DNA of 64,000 nucleotides from positions 3,348,001 through 3,412,000 of the forward strand of contig OZ244254.1 in assembly GCA_965217205.1 (NCBI GenBank), read 5' to 3'. Positions 26,851 through 34,336 of this stretch are shown in pieces. Every line of letters begins with the position of its first letter. Positions within the stretch are counted from its first letter, which is position 1. The notes under the pieces were generated by a model. It did no database searches, was not told the DNA's origin, and saw only the letters and a list, made by a program, of their open reading frames with translations. Source of the DNA: Maricaulis sp947259345. GTDB lineage: Bacteria; Pseudomonadota; Alphaproteobacteria; Caulobacterales; Maricaulaceae. A program made the position numbers and the translations under genes.

Positions 26851-27908
26851 CGGATCACTCCTGCATCACTGTCCCTGATGGCGCGTTCAATCTCGTCCAG
26901 GCGCGCCATCGAGGCATCGCCGGGTGTGGACATGGCGAGCGCGCCGTGAGCGGCGCCATATTCTACAGCCTCACCGGGCTTCTTGCCTGCCATGAGGGCC
27001 CAGCACACACCGGACGCGAAGGCATCTCCACCGCCAACCCGGTCGAGGATGTCGAGGCCCGGGCGTTCCCGGGAGGCATGGAAGGCACCATCCGCATGGA
27101 GAAGCGCGGACCAGTCATTCTTGTTGGCGGTCCGGGCTGTGCGGCAAGTCGTGGCGACCACACGCAGATTGGGGAAATCGGCGACTGCGCTTTCGATCGC
27201 CGCGCGCGGGTCACCGCCAGACGGCGCGTCGCCCAGGCCTTCGGCGCCAAACAGGACATCAACATGGGGCGCGATCTTGCGATTGAGCGCGCGTGCAGCT
27301 GCTGATCCGCCACGTGACGCCCATAGTGAGGCGCGGTAGTTGAGGTCGTAGGACACGACGACACCATGTTGGCGAGCGGCCGCGATGGCTTCGAGCGTGA
27401 GAGCGGTGGTGGTTTCGCTGAGAGCGGCGAAAATGCCGCCGGTATGGAACCAGCGCACGCCCTCGTCTCCAAACAGGCTTTCCCAATCAACCTCGCCCGG
27501 CTTGAGCGCCGAGGCGGCGCTATGACCGCGATCGGAGACGCCCAGGGCCGGGCGCGGGCCGAAGCCGCGTTCGACGAAGTTGAGACCGACCCGATTGTTG
27601 CGGCCAATTCCATCGAAATCGCGCCAGAGTATGTGTGAGGTGTCGACGCCGCCTTGGCAGATGCAATCCTCAACCAGCCAGCCGACATCATTGCGCGGCA
27701 GCGCCGTGACCACGGTCGCGGACAGGTCGAAACATTTTCGGGCGGCACGGGCGAGATTGTATTCGCCGCCACCCTCCCAAACCTGGAATTGGCGCGTATT
27801 GCGGACGCGGCCTTCGCCCGGATCAAGGCGCAGCATGACCTCGCCCAGCGCAGCGACATCCCAGCGCGTCGAACCGGCAGGCTTGATGGGTAGAAAGCTG
27901 TGAGTCAT
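26847..27908 (-). CDS. kdgK: 2-keto-3-deoxygluconate kinase
   Basis: 353 residues of the PfkB/ribokinase fold: N-terminal VAALGEVMLRLDPG, a GGGEYNLARA substrate loop and DRVGGGDAFASG with the catalytic Asp at about residue 295. KdgK phosphorylates KDG to KDPG with ATP. It sits between uxaA (10-base gap) and the esterase (4-base overlap), which fits the step after altronate dehydratase. Its product is cleaved by Eda, encoded at 52032-52664. Another PfkB sugar kinase activity is possible but unlikely here. Confidence 0.9.
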   Translation of the reverse strand: MTHSFLPIKPAGSTRWDVAALGEVMLRLDPGEGRVRNTRQFQVWEGGGEYNLARAARKCFDLSATVVTALPRNDVGWLVEDCICQGGVDTSHILWRDFDGIGRNNRVGLNFVERGFGPRPALGVSDRGHSAASALKPGEVDWESLFGDEGVRWFHTGGIFAALSETTTALTLEAIAAARQHGVVVSYDLNYRASLWASRGGSAAARALNRKIAPHVDVLFGAEGLGDAPSGGDPRAAIESAVADFPNLRVVATTCRTARTANKNDWSALLHADGAFHASRERPGLDILDRVGGGDAFASGVCWALMAGKKPGEAVEYGAAHGALAMSTPGDASMARLDEIERAIRDSDAGVIR

Positions 27909-27918
27909 CGGCGCGCGC

Positions 27919-29430
27919 TCAGAGCGTCACGCCGCCCTTCCACAGGGCGATCTGGCGTTCATCATAGAGCTCGTTGCGCGCCCGCTTGCCGCCAGCGACG
28001 TCCAGTATTGTCTGCCAAAGCCGGTCGGCTGTGTCGTCAGCGGCCTCCCCGTCCAGAATGGCGCCGGCGTCAAAGTCGATCCAGTTGGGTTTGCGCTCGG
28101 CCAAGCTGGTTTGGGTAGAGAGTTTCAGTGTCGGGACCATCGTGCCGAGCGGCGTGCCGCGCCCGGTGGTGAAGAGTATGATTGTGGCTCCGGCGGCCGC
28201 GAGAGCGGTGGTTGAAACCGCGTCATTGCCGGGCGATTCCAGCAGGCTCAAACCGTTGCGGCGCAACCGGTCGCCATAGTCCAGCACGTCCACGACCGGG
28301 GCGTTTCCGGCTTTCTGGACCCCACCCAGGGATTTCTCCTCCAGCGTGGTGATCCCGCCTTCGAGATTTCCCGGTGAGGGGTTGGCGTGGACAGGCTCGC
28401 CATGACCCAGGAAATACCGCTTGAAGCGGTTCATCATCGTGCCGATCGCGGCATGCACGTCGCGTGATGCGGCGCGTGCCATGAGCAGGTGTTCGGCGCC
28501 GAACATCTCGGGCACTTCCGTCAGAATCGTGCTGCCGCCTGCGGCGTCGAGACGGTCAGTGATCCGGCCGAGGAGCGGATTGGCGGTCAGTCCGGAAAAG
28601 GCGTCTGATCCCCCGCATTTCAGGCCGATGACGAGATCGGAGGCAGGACACGGTTCTCGCCGGTCCATCTGGCTCATATGTTCGGCGATCTCGACCACCG
28701 AGGCGATGCCGGTGTCGAGCTCATCGCCCGCATCCTGGCAGGCGAATGCCCGCACACGCAGCGGATCGGTGTCAGGCATCGCATCAAGCAGGGCGCGGTA
28801 CTGGTTTGACTCGCAGCCCAAACCGACGAGGAGGACGCCTCCTGCATTCGGATTCTGCGCCAGACCGGCCAGGATGGCGCGGGTCCGGTCGAGATCATCG
28901 CCGAGCTGGGAGCAACCGAATGGGTGGGTAATGGCATGGACGCCGTCCACTTGTCCGCGGACCTGATTGGCGGCCATGCGGGCTATCCGTTCGGCCGTCC
29001 GGTTGACGCAGCCGACCGTGGCGATGACCCAGATCTCGTTGCGAATGCCGACGCGTCCGTCAAAGCGGCGATAGCCCATGAAACTGGCGCTATCGGCCGA
29101 TTGTGTGGCGACAGGGCGCGGAGCCGCGCCGGCGTGGGCGTAAACCTGTTCGCCCCGCAGTTGCGTCTCCAGATTATGGCTGTGGACGTGGGCGCCGGCG
29201 GCGATGTCGCATCGCGCCCGGCCGATTTCGGCGCCATATTTGGTAACCGGATTCCCGGCCCGAATATCGGCGAGGGCGAATTTGTGACCGGGCGGAATGT
29301 CATCGACCAGACGCGGCAGATTGGCACCGGGTCGATCGCCCTTGGCCAGTGCCGTGACGGCGACGCCGACGCGGTCGTCAGGATGGACGACAAGCCCTCG
29401 TCCGGCGGTAATTCTGTCGATGACATTCAT
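27919..29430 (-). CDS. uxaA: Altronate dehydratase
   Basis: 503 residues, matching two-domain UxaA: an N-terminal SAF domain (GLVVHPDDRVGVAVTALAKG, AGAHVHSHNLET) joined to the large dehydratase domain (THPFGCSQLGDDL, GLKCGGSDAFSGLTANP). It converts D-altronate to KDG. ATG 29430 is preferred, with GGTGAG upstream; GTG 29442 would add four residues. It is the first gene of the operon, and an operator copy lies 29 bases upstream. The upstream reductase UxaB that would make altronate is not in this window. Confidence 0.9.
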   Translation of the reverse strand: MNVIDRITAGRGLVVHPDDRVGVAVTALAKGDRPGANLPRLVDDIPPGHKFALADIRAGNPVTKYGAEIGRARCDIAAGAHVHSHNLETQLRGEQVYAHAGAAPRPVATQSADSASFMGYRRFDGRVGIRNEIWVIATVGCVNRTAERIARMAANQVRGQVDGVHAITHPFGCSQLGDDLDRTRAILAGLAQNPNAGGVLLVGLGCESNQYRALLDAMPDTDPLRVRAFACQDAGDELDTGIASVVEIAEHMSQMDRREPCPASDLVIGLKCGGSDAFSGLTANPLLGRITDRLDAAGGSTILTEVPEMFGAEHLLMARAASRDVHAAIGTMMNRFKRYFLGHGEPVHANPSPGNLEGGITTLEEKSLGGVQKAGNAPVVDVLDYGDRLRRNGLSLLESPGNDAVSTTALAAAGATIILFTTGRGTPLGTMVPTLKLSTQTSLAERKPNWIDFDAGAILDGEAADDTADRLWQTILDVAGGKRARNELYDERQIALWKGGVTL

Positions 29431-29458
29431 GGTCGCTCTCACCCTTGCTGGCCAGGAT

Positions 29459-29472
29459 GGTAACCGGTGTCA
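29459..29472. promoter_or_regulatory. KDG-regulon operator, copy C (uxaA / LacI regulator)
   Basis: GGTAACCGGTGTCA between the divergent uxaA and LacI regulator genes. On the reverse strand its 14-mer is identical to copy D. The position suggests repression of uxaA-kdgK and autoregulation of the regulator. Confidence 0.78.
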
Positions 29473-29549
29473 TTTTCTTCGGAAAGGGAAAATTTCACGG
29501 CCGGCCACAGCCCGCCGTAAAAGCATGACAAGCAAGGAGATGTCCTGTA

Positions 29550-30668
29550 GTGGACATTTATGGGGTGGATGACCTCGGGGGAATGTTAGCGATGATTGAT
29601 GGCGACACGCCAGACCAGCCCGAGGCCGCAAAAAGCCTGCGGGATGAATTCAAGGACCGTCGCCCGACCATCAATGATGTCGCCCGGCTGACCGGCGTCT
29701 CGAAAAAGACGGTTTCGCGCGTCATCAACAAGTCGCCGGCGGTCAAGGAGGATACGCGCGAAGCCATTCTTCGCGTCATGCACGAGATCGGCTATGCGCC
29801 GGATCCGCAGGCGCGCGGGCTCGCCTTTCGGCGCTCCTTTCTGATCGGGATGATCTACGACAACCCCAATCCGCAATATGTCGTCAACATGCAGCAGGGC
29901 TTGCTGGACGGTATGCGCGGGACCGGGTTCGAGCTGGTAGTTCACCCTTGCGACCGGGCCAGCGAGACCTTCCTGGAAGATGTTCGCAATTTTGTGGAGC
30001 GCCAGAAGCTCTATGGCGTCATCCTGACCCCATCGGTTTCGGAGGACGAGCGGGTTCCGCCAATCCTGCGCCAGATCGGATGCGAGTTCATCCGCATCGC
30101 ATCCGTCTCGCTGGATGAGCCGGAACACATGATTGTTTCGCACGACCATCTTGGCGGCGTCGCGGCCGGCCGCCATCTCGCCGAGCTGGGGCACCGGCGG
30201 ATCGGCTTTATCTCCGGGCGCCAGTCTTTCCGATCGTCTCACGAGCGCCGGCGTGGCCTTGAAGAGGCGCTGTCGGACGCCGAGCTCTCTCTGACTGAAG
30301 ACCTGGTGGTCCAGGGCGCCTATACGTTCGAGTCCGGTTATGAGTGCGCGCGCGACCTTCTCCAGCGCCCGGACAGGCCAACGGCGATCTTCGCAGCCAA
30401 TGACGAAATGGCCGCCGGTGTTCTGCAGGCTGCCCGCTCACTCGACATCCGGGTGCCGGACGACTTGTCCGTGGTTGGCTATGACAATTTTCAGCTCGCG
30501 GAACGCCTCTGGCCGCGCCTGACTACTGTTCATACCCCGACCCGTGAAATCGGGCGCCGGGCATCGACAAAGCTGGTCAATCCGCAATCGGCCGCCGAGA
30601 TCGAGCAACAGGATCCGCGCGCCCTGCCCAGCCTGGTCATCCGGGATACGACCGCACCCCCGCAATGA
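29550..30668 (+). CDS. LacI-family regulator, probable KdgR-type repressor of the uronate locus
   Basis: 372 residues from GTG 29550, which has AAGGAG ten bases upstream; ATG 29583 or 29592 are alternatives. The LacI DNA-binding head begins near residue 38 (RPTINDVARLTGVSKKTVSR, then VINKSP) and is followed by a periplasmic-binding-protein-like effector domain (residues about 95-360; AIFAANDEMAAGVLQAAR). These regulators bind palindromes with a central CG. The five ATGACACCGGT sites around it are the obvious candidates, with KDG or KDPG the likely inducer. That link is inference from location and motif. The function could equally be called galacturonate-locus repressor. Confidence 0.88.
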   Translation: MDIYGVDDLGGMLAMIDGDTPDQPEAAKSLRDEFKDRRPTINDVARLTGVSKKTVSRVINKSPAVKEDTREAILRVMHEIGYAPDPQARGLAFRRSFLIGMIYDNPNPQYVVNMQQGLLDGMRGTGFELVVHPCDRASETFLEDVRNFVERQKLYGVILTPSVSEDERVPPILRQIGCEFIRIASVSLDEPEHMIVSHDHLGGVAAGRHLAELGHRRIGFISGRQSFRSSHERRRGLEEALSDAELSLTEDLVVQGAYTFESGYECARDLLQRPDRPTAIFAANDEMAAGVLQAARSLDIRVPDDLSVVGYDNFQLAERLWPRLTTVHTPTREIGRRASTKLVNPQSAAEIEQQDPRALPSLVIRDTTAPPQ

Positions 30669-30734
30669 CACGCTTGAACTGACGGGCAGGATTTGCACTG
30701 ATCGGCTCCCGTCACTGCCGGTTGAAACTCAATA

Positions 30735-30748
30735 TGACACCGGTTACC
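30735..30748. promoter_or_regulatory. KDG-regulon operator, copy D (uxaC operon)
   Basis: TGACACCGGTTACC lies 37 bases before the uxaC start. A possible -35 element TTGAAA is at 30722-30727, so a bound repressor would cover the promoter spacer. Confidence 0.8.
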
Positions 30749-30785
30749 TTCGTGCTCGAGAGTCCGCTGGACAGGATGGTAATCC

Positions 30786-32210
30786 ATGCCCGAAACGACA
30801 TCTTTTCACGAGGATCGCCTCTTCCCCGCCGACCCGGTCGTGCGCGGGATTGCGCGCGAATTGTATGCCTCCGTGAAGCATCTGCCGATCATCTCGCCGC
30901 ACGGTCATACGGACCCGCGCTGGTTCGCCGAGAATGCCGCTTTCGAAAACCCGACCGCCCTGCTTCTGGCGCCGGACCACTATATTTTCCGCATGCTCTA
31001 CAGCCAGGGAATCCGTCTGGCCGACCTCGCCATTCCGGACCGGCAGGGCGTGCCGTCAACCGATCCGCGTGCAGCCTGGCGCCTGTTTGCGGCGCATTCT
31101 TACCTGTTCCGGGGCACACCTTCGTCGATGTGGCTGAACCATGTCCTGGTTGAAGTCTTTGGCATTACCGAGCGGCTGAACGCCGCCAGCGCCGACGCGA
31201 TTTACGACGCGATCGATGCCGCGCTCAGGACCGAGGCCTTCCGGCCGCGCGCCTTGTTCGATCGCTTCAATATCGAACTCATCGCAACGACAGAATCGCC
31301 CGTCGATACGCTTGATCATCATCACGCAATCGCCCGCTCGGACTGGTCCGGCCGGGTGATCACGGCCTATCGGCCGGATCCGGTGATCGATGCGGATCAC
31401 GAGGACTTTTTCTTATCGCTGGAAGCCTTCGGCGATGTCACTGGCGAAGATGTCTTTAACTGGGATGGCTATCTGGCCGCCCACCGCCAGCGGCGCATTG
31501 ACTTCATGGCGGCGGGCGCGACCTCGACCGATCACGGGCACCCGACAGCGCGGACCGCGGACCTGGACCCGGGCGAGAGCCGGGCCCTGTTTGATCGTCT
31601 GGTCAGCCGCAAGGGTCGCGAGGGTGATGCCGAGCTTTTCCGTGCGCAAATGCTGACTGAAATGGCGGCGATGAGCCTGGAGGATGGCCTGGTCATGCAG
31701 ATCCACCCCGGTTCCTGCCGCAATCACAATGGCCCGCTTTTTGACAGTCATGGCCGGGACAAGGGCGCCGACATTCCGGTTCCCACCGAATATGTCGAAG
31801 CGCTGCGACCCCTCCTCAACCGCTTCGGCAATGAGCCGGATTTCGGCTGTATCGTCTTCACGCTCGACGAGACGACCTACTCGCGCGAGCTGGCGCCGCT
31901 GGCCGGTCACTATCCAGCCCTCAAACTGGGCCCGGCCTGGTGGTTCCATGACAGCCCGGAAGGCATGACGCGCTTTCGCGAGCAGACAACTGAAACGGCC
32001 GGTTTCTACAACACGGTCGGCTTCAATGACGACACCCGCGCCTTTCTCTCCATTCCGGCCCGGCATGATGTGGCCCGGCGCGTGGACAGCGCCTTCCTCG
32101 CCCGGCTGGTGGCCGAGCACCGCCTTGCCATCGACGAAGCGGCCGAACTGATCATCGACCTCACCTACAATCTGGCGAAACGCGCCTACAAACTCGACGT
32201 AGAAACCTGA
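30786..32210 (+). CDS. uxaC: Uronate isomerase (galacturonate/glucuronate isomerase)
   Basis: 474 residues, the normal length. SPHGHTDPRWF near residue 40 is the metal-binding HxH segment of this amidohydrolase-fold family; MQIHPGSCRNHNGPLFDSHG and DLTYNLAKRAYKL are further family blocks. UxaC converts D-galacturonate to D-tagaturonate and D-glucuronate to D-fructuronate in the cytoplasm. It heads an operon with the RpiB-like isomerase and the KduD-like dehydrogenase, and an operator copy precedes it. Confidence is high for function; preference between the two uronates is suggested as galacturonate by uxaA. Confidence 0.93.
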   Translation: MPETTSFHEDRLFPADPVVRGIARELYASVKHLPIISPHGHTDPRWFAENAAFENPTALLLAPDHYIFRMLYSQGIRLADLAIPDRQGVPSTDPRAAWRLFAAHSYLFRGTPSSMWLNHVLVEVFGITERLNAASADAIYDAIDAALRTEAFRPRALFDRFNIELIATTESPVDTLDHHHAIARSDWSGRVITAYRPDPVIDADHEDFFLSLEAFGDVTGEDVFNWDGYLAAHRQRRIDFMAAGATSTDHGHPTARTADLDPGESRALFDRLVSRKGREGDAELFRAQMLTEMAAMSLEDGLVMQIHPGSCRNHNGPLFDSHGRDKGADIPVPTEYVEALRPLLNRFGNEPDFGCIVFTLDETTYSRELAPLAGHYPALKLGPAWWFHDSPEGMTRFREQTTETAGFYNTVGFNDDTRAFLSIPARHDVARRVDSAFLARLVAEHRLAIDEAAELIIDLTYNLAKRAYKLDVET

Positions 32211-32224
32211 GACAGGACATTCCC

Positions 32225-32866
32225 ATGAAGATCGCGCTCATCATTGAAAACAGCCAGGCCGCCAAGAGCGGTATTGTGCATGACGCCCTGACGGCTGTGG
32301 CCGAGCCGCTGGGCCATGAGGTCCATCACTACGGGATGTACACGCCCGAGGACGACGCCTCGCTCACCTATCCGATGAACGGGCTTCTTGCGGGCCTTCT
32401 GATCAATTCCAAGGCCGTGGACTTTGTTGTTACCGGCTGCGGTACGGGTGTTGGCTCCAATCTCGCCTGTAACGCCATGCCGGGCGTGTTCTGTGGCCTT
32501 GTGGTTGATCCGACCGACGCCTTCCTGTTTGGCCAGATCAATGACGGCAATGCGATCTCCATGCCCTATGCCAAGGGCTTCGGCTGGGCCGCCGAGCTCA
32601 ATTTGCAGGACTGTTTCCGCAAGCTGCTGGAGCATGAGCGTGGGGCCGGTTACCCGAAAGAGCGCGCCGCCGTAATGGCGAAGAACCGCGGCATTGTTGC
32701 GGATCTCAAAGCAGCGTCCTGCCATGACATGCTCACCGTGCTGAAGACGGTCGACCAGGACCTGCTGAAGGCCGCCATCGCGGGCGAGAAGTTCGAACAG
32801 CTCTTCTTTGCCCACTGCCAGGATGACGCGATCGCGGACTATATCCGCACCGTGCGGGCATCCTAG
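32225..32866 (+). CDS. RpiB/LacAB-family sugar isomerase, candidate DhuI-type unsaturated-uronate isomerase
   Basis: 213 residues. The RpiB-type core has VTGCGTGVGSNLACNAMPGV and LVVDPTDAFLFGQINDGN; RpiB itself is about 150 residues, so there is an extra C-terminal region of about 60. It lies between uxaC and a KduD-like SDR. In streptococci an RpiB-fold isomerase (DhuI) paired with an SDR (DhuD) replaces KduI/KduD for 4-deoxy-5-keto-uronate breakdown. The same pairing here, with no KduI in the window, suggests the same job for pectin-derived unsaturated galacturonate. Ribose-5-phosphate isomerase is the generic alternative. Confidence 0.75.
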   Translation: MKIALIIENSQAAKSGIVHDALTAVAEPLGHEVHHYGMYTPEDDASLTYPMNGLLAGLLINSKAVDFVVTGCGTGVGSNLACNAMPGVFCGLVVDPTDAFLFGQINDGNAISMPYAKGFGWAAELNLQDCFRKLLEHERGAGYPKERAAVMAKNRGIVADLKAASCHDMLTVLKTVDQDLLKAAIAGEKFEQLFFAHCQDDAIADYIRTVRAS

Positions 32867-32904
32867 CCGTCGCTTCGCGCGGACGGACAGAAACGGAGAG
32901 ATCC

Positions 32905-33660
32905 ATGCGCCTTTCATTCAACCTCGCGGGCAAGGTGGCACTCGTCACCGGTGGCAATACCGGCCTCGGTCAGGCGATGGCGATTGCTCTGGCGGAAGCC
33001 GGGGCCGACATCGTCGTGGCCGGTCGTTCCAGCGCCGCAGAGACCGGCGAGGCGGTCGAGTCTGCCGGTCGCAAATACTACGAGATCAAGGCTGATTTCT
33101 CGGATCCGTCCTGCGTGGAAGACGTTGTTGCGTCGGCGGTCGAGCAGGCGGGCCGGCTCGATATCCTGGTCAATAATGCCGGCATCATCAAACGCAATGA
33201 CGCGCTGGATTTCACCGAGGAAGACTGGGACAGCGTCATGGACGTGAACATCAAGTCCGCCTTCTTCCTGTGTCAGGCGGCGGCCAGGCGCATGATCCCG
33301 AACGGGGGCGGCAAGATCATCAATATCGCCTCCATGCTGTCCTTCCAGGGCGGGATCCGCGTTGCCTCCTACACCGCGTCCAAGAGCGCGATTGCCGGCC
33401 TGACCAAGCTTCTGGCCAATGAATGGGCCGCCAGGGGCATCAATGTGAACGCCATCGCGCCGGGCTATTTCGCGACCAATAACACCGCCGCCCTGCAGGC
33501 TGATCCCGATCGCAATGAACAAATCCTCGGGCGCATTCCCGCTGGCCGCTGGGGCGATCCCTCCGACCTTGGTGGTGCAGCGGTTTTCCTGGCCTCGTCG
33601 GCCGCCGACTATGTCCACGGCACGGTCCTGCCCGTCGATGGCGGCTGGCTCGCCCGATAG
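32905..33660 (+). CDS. kduD: SDR of the KduD/DhuD type, 2-keto-3-deoxygluconate-forming dehydrogenase
   Basis: 251 residues. TGGNTGLG starts at residue 15, NNAGIIKR is in the middle, and the catalytic Tyr156-Lys160 lies in YTASK. The closing PVDGGWLAR is typical of KduD. The enzyme reduces 2,5-diketo-3-deoxygluconate to KDG with NAD(P)H. It is the last gene of the uxaC operon, with a strong terminator 27 bases after its stop, and the isomerase gene before it would supply its substrate. Confidence 0.85.
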   Translation: MRLSFNLAGKVALVTGGNTGLGQAMAIALAEAGADIVVAGRSSAAETGEAVESAGRKYYEIKADFSDPSCVEDVVASAVEQAGRLDILVNNAGIIKRNDALDFTEEDWDSVMDVNIKSAFFLCQAAARRMIPNGGGKIINIASMLSFQGGIRVASYTASKSAIAGLTKLLANEWAARGINVNAIAPGYFATNNTAALQADPDRNEQILGRIPAGRWGDPSDLGGAAVFLASSAADYVHGTVLPVDGGWLAR

Positions 33661-33686
33661 CCACGAGATTCCCGGACCTTCCCTCC

Positions 33687-33717
33687 AGCCGACCCTTCGG
33701 GGTCGGCTTTTTTTTTT
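33687..33717 (+). terminator. Rho-independent terminator of the uxaC-isomerase-kduD operon
   Basis: A perfect 9-bp stem (AGCCGACCC with GGGTCGGCT), a TTCG tetraloop and a run of ten T residues. It is the clearest terminator in the window. Confidence 0.95.
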
Positions 33718-33885
33718 ACCGTTCAGCGGCCTTCCCGCCCGCCGGGTGACGCAACAGCGCCAGACTGAAATGCCCGGATGGCAGGCGGGAAGGCGCGCCA
33801 GAAGGGCTCCTTTCCTGTGTTTGAAGTGATCGACAGGTTTGCCCGCGCCATGACGATTTCGCCTGGCGGTTTGGGCCGTAGAGGG

Positions 33886-33951
33886 GTGCGAGGTGCCTTG
33901 CCGGTGCCTTGCTATGTAAGTTTTGTGGGTGGCGCCGGGGGCACCTCGCAC
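33886..33951. repeat. Perfect 12-bp inverted repeat, 42-base spacer
   Basis: GTGCGAGGTGCC at 33886-33897 and GGCACCTCGCAC at 33940-33951 are exact reverse complements. A 6-bp hairpin with a TTAC loop (33967-33982) follows closely. Possible structured RNA or protein-binding site; function unknown. Confidence 0.6.
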
Positions 33952-34101
33952 ACGGAGATTTGCTCAGGGCCGTTACCGGCCCCGTCTCGAAACCGACAGG
34001 ATCAAACGGTCGAGCTTTGTGCCGCCGTCCTGCCGATGGCCACGCCGGGTCGGATGGTGGTCAACTCCACCCCACCGGACGAGCTCCGTCCTCCCCACGC
34101 C

Positions 34102-34120
34102 CCCGGATAACCAATCCGGG
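34102..34120. repeat. Small perfect hairpin in the non-coding gap
   Basis: CCCGGAT and ATCCGGG flank an AACCA loop. A weaker 5-bp hairpin (GGACG/CGTCC) lies just before it near 34078-34092. No T-run follows, so it is not a terminator. Confidence 0.45.
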
Positions 34121-34193
34121 CCTCAGGTGACGCGGGAACGGGAGGATTATGGGGCGGGCCGGATGGGGTGGGGATAAGTTTTTCGCCCCACAC

Positions 34194-34302
34194 ACCGTCA
34201 TCCCGGCGCAGGCCGGGACCCAGTCTGCGACGCAAGCTGTTGCCAAGATTGGCCAAATCGCGTGTGCGAGACTGGGTCCTGACTTGCGTCAGGATGACGG
34301 TT
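34194..34302. repeat. Long palindromic intergenic repeat element
   Basis: Two arms of about 36 bases (ACCGTCATCC...GACCCAGTCT and its near reverse complement) face each other across about 36 bases. Each arm also folds on itself: CCCGGC with GCCGGG on the left, TCCTGAC with GTCAGGA on the right. The arms differ mainly in these inner stems, and the differences keep pairing. This resembles dispersed palindromic repeats common between genes in alphaproteobacteria. It lies beyond the dctM 3' end and may protect or end that transcript. Confidence 0.7.
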
Positions 34303-34336
34303 TTAGCGGTGCAGGGCGAGGATAAGGTTCCGCCCG

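Larger units (their letters stand above)
33661..34336. other. Long non-coding gap rich in inverted repeats
   Basis: 676 bases between the kduD and dctM stop codons, both genes reading toward it. After the kduD terminator it holds several separate hairpins and a long palindromic repeat. Small open frames here are rich in R/P/G and show no family resemblance, so none is called as a gene. No tRNA or known riboswitch pattern was recognised. Confidence 0.6.

Noticed and set aside
30771..30785. CAGGATGGTAA shared with the region before uxaA
   Set aside because: It overlaps the uxaC ribosome site and lacks the palindrome, so it is probably coincidence.
33778..34110. Possible 110-residue gene in the non-coding gap
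   Set aside because: Composition is R/P/G-rich, no ribosome site was seen, and it spans the inverted repeats.
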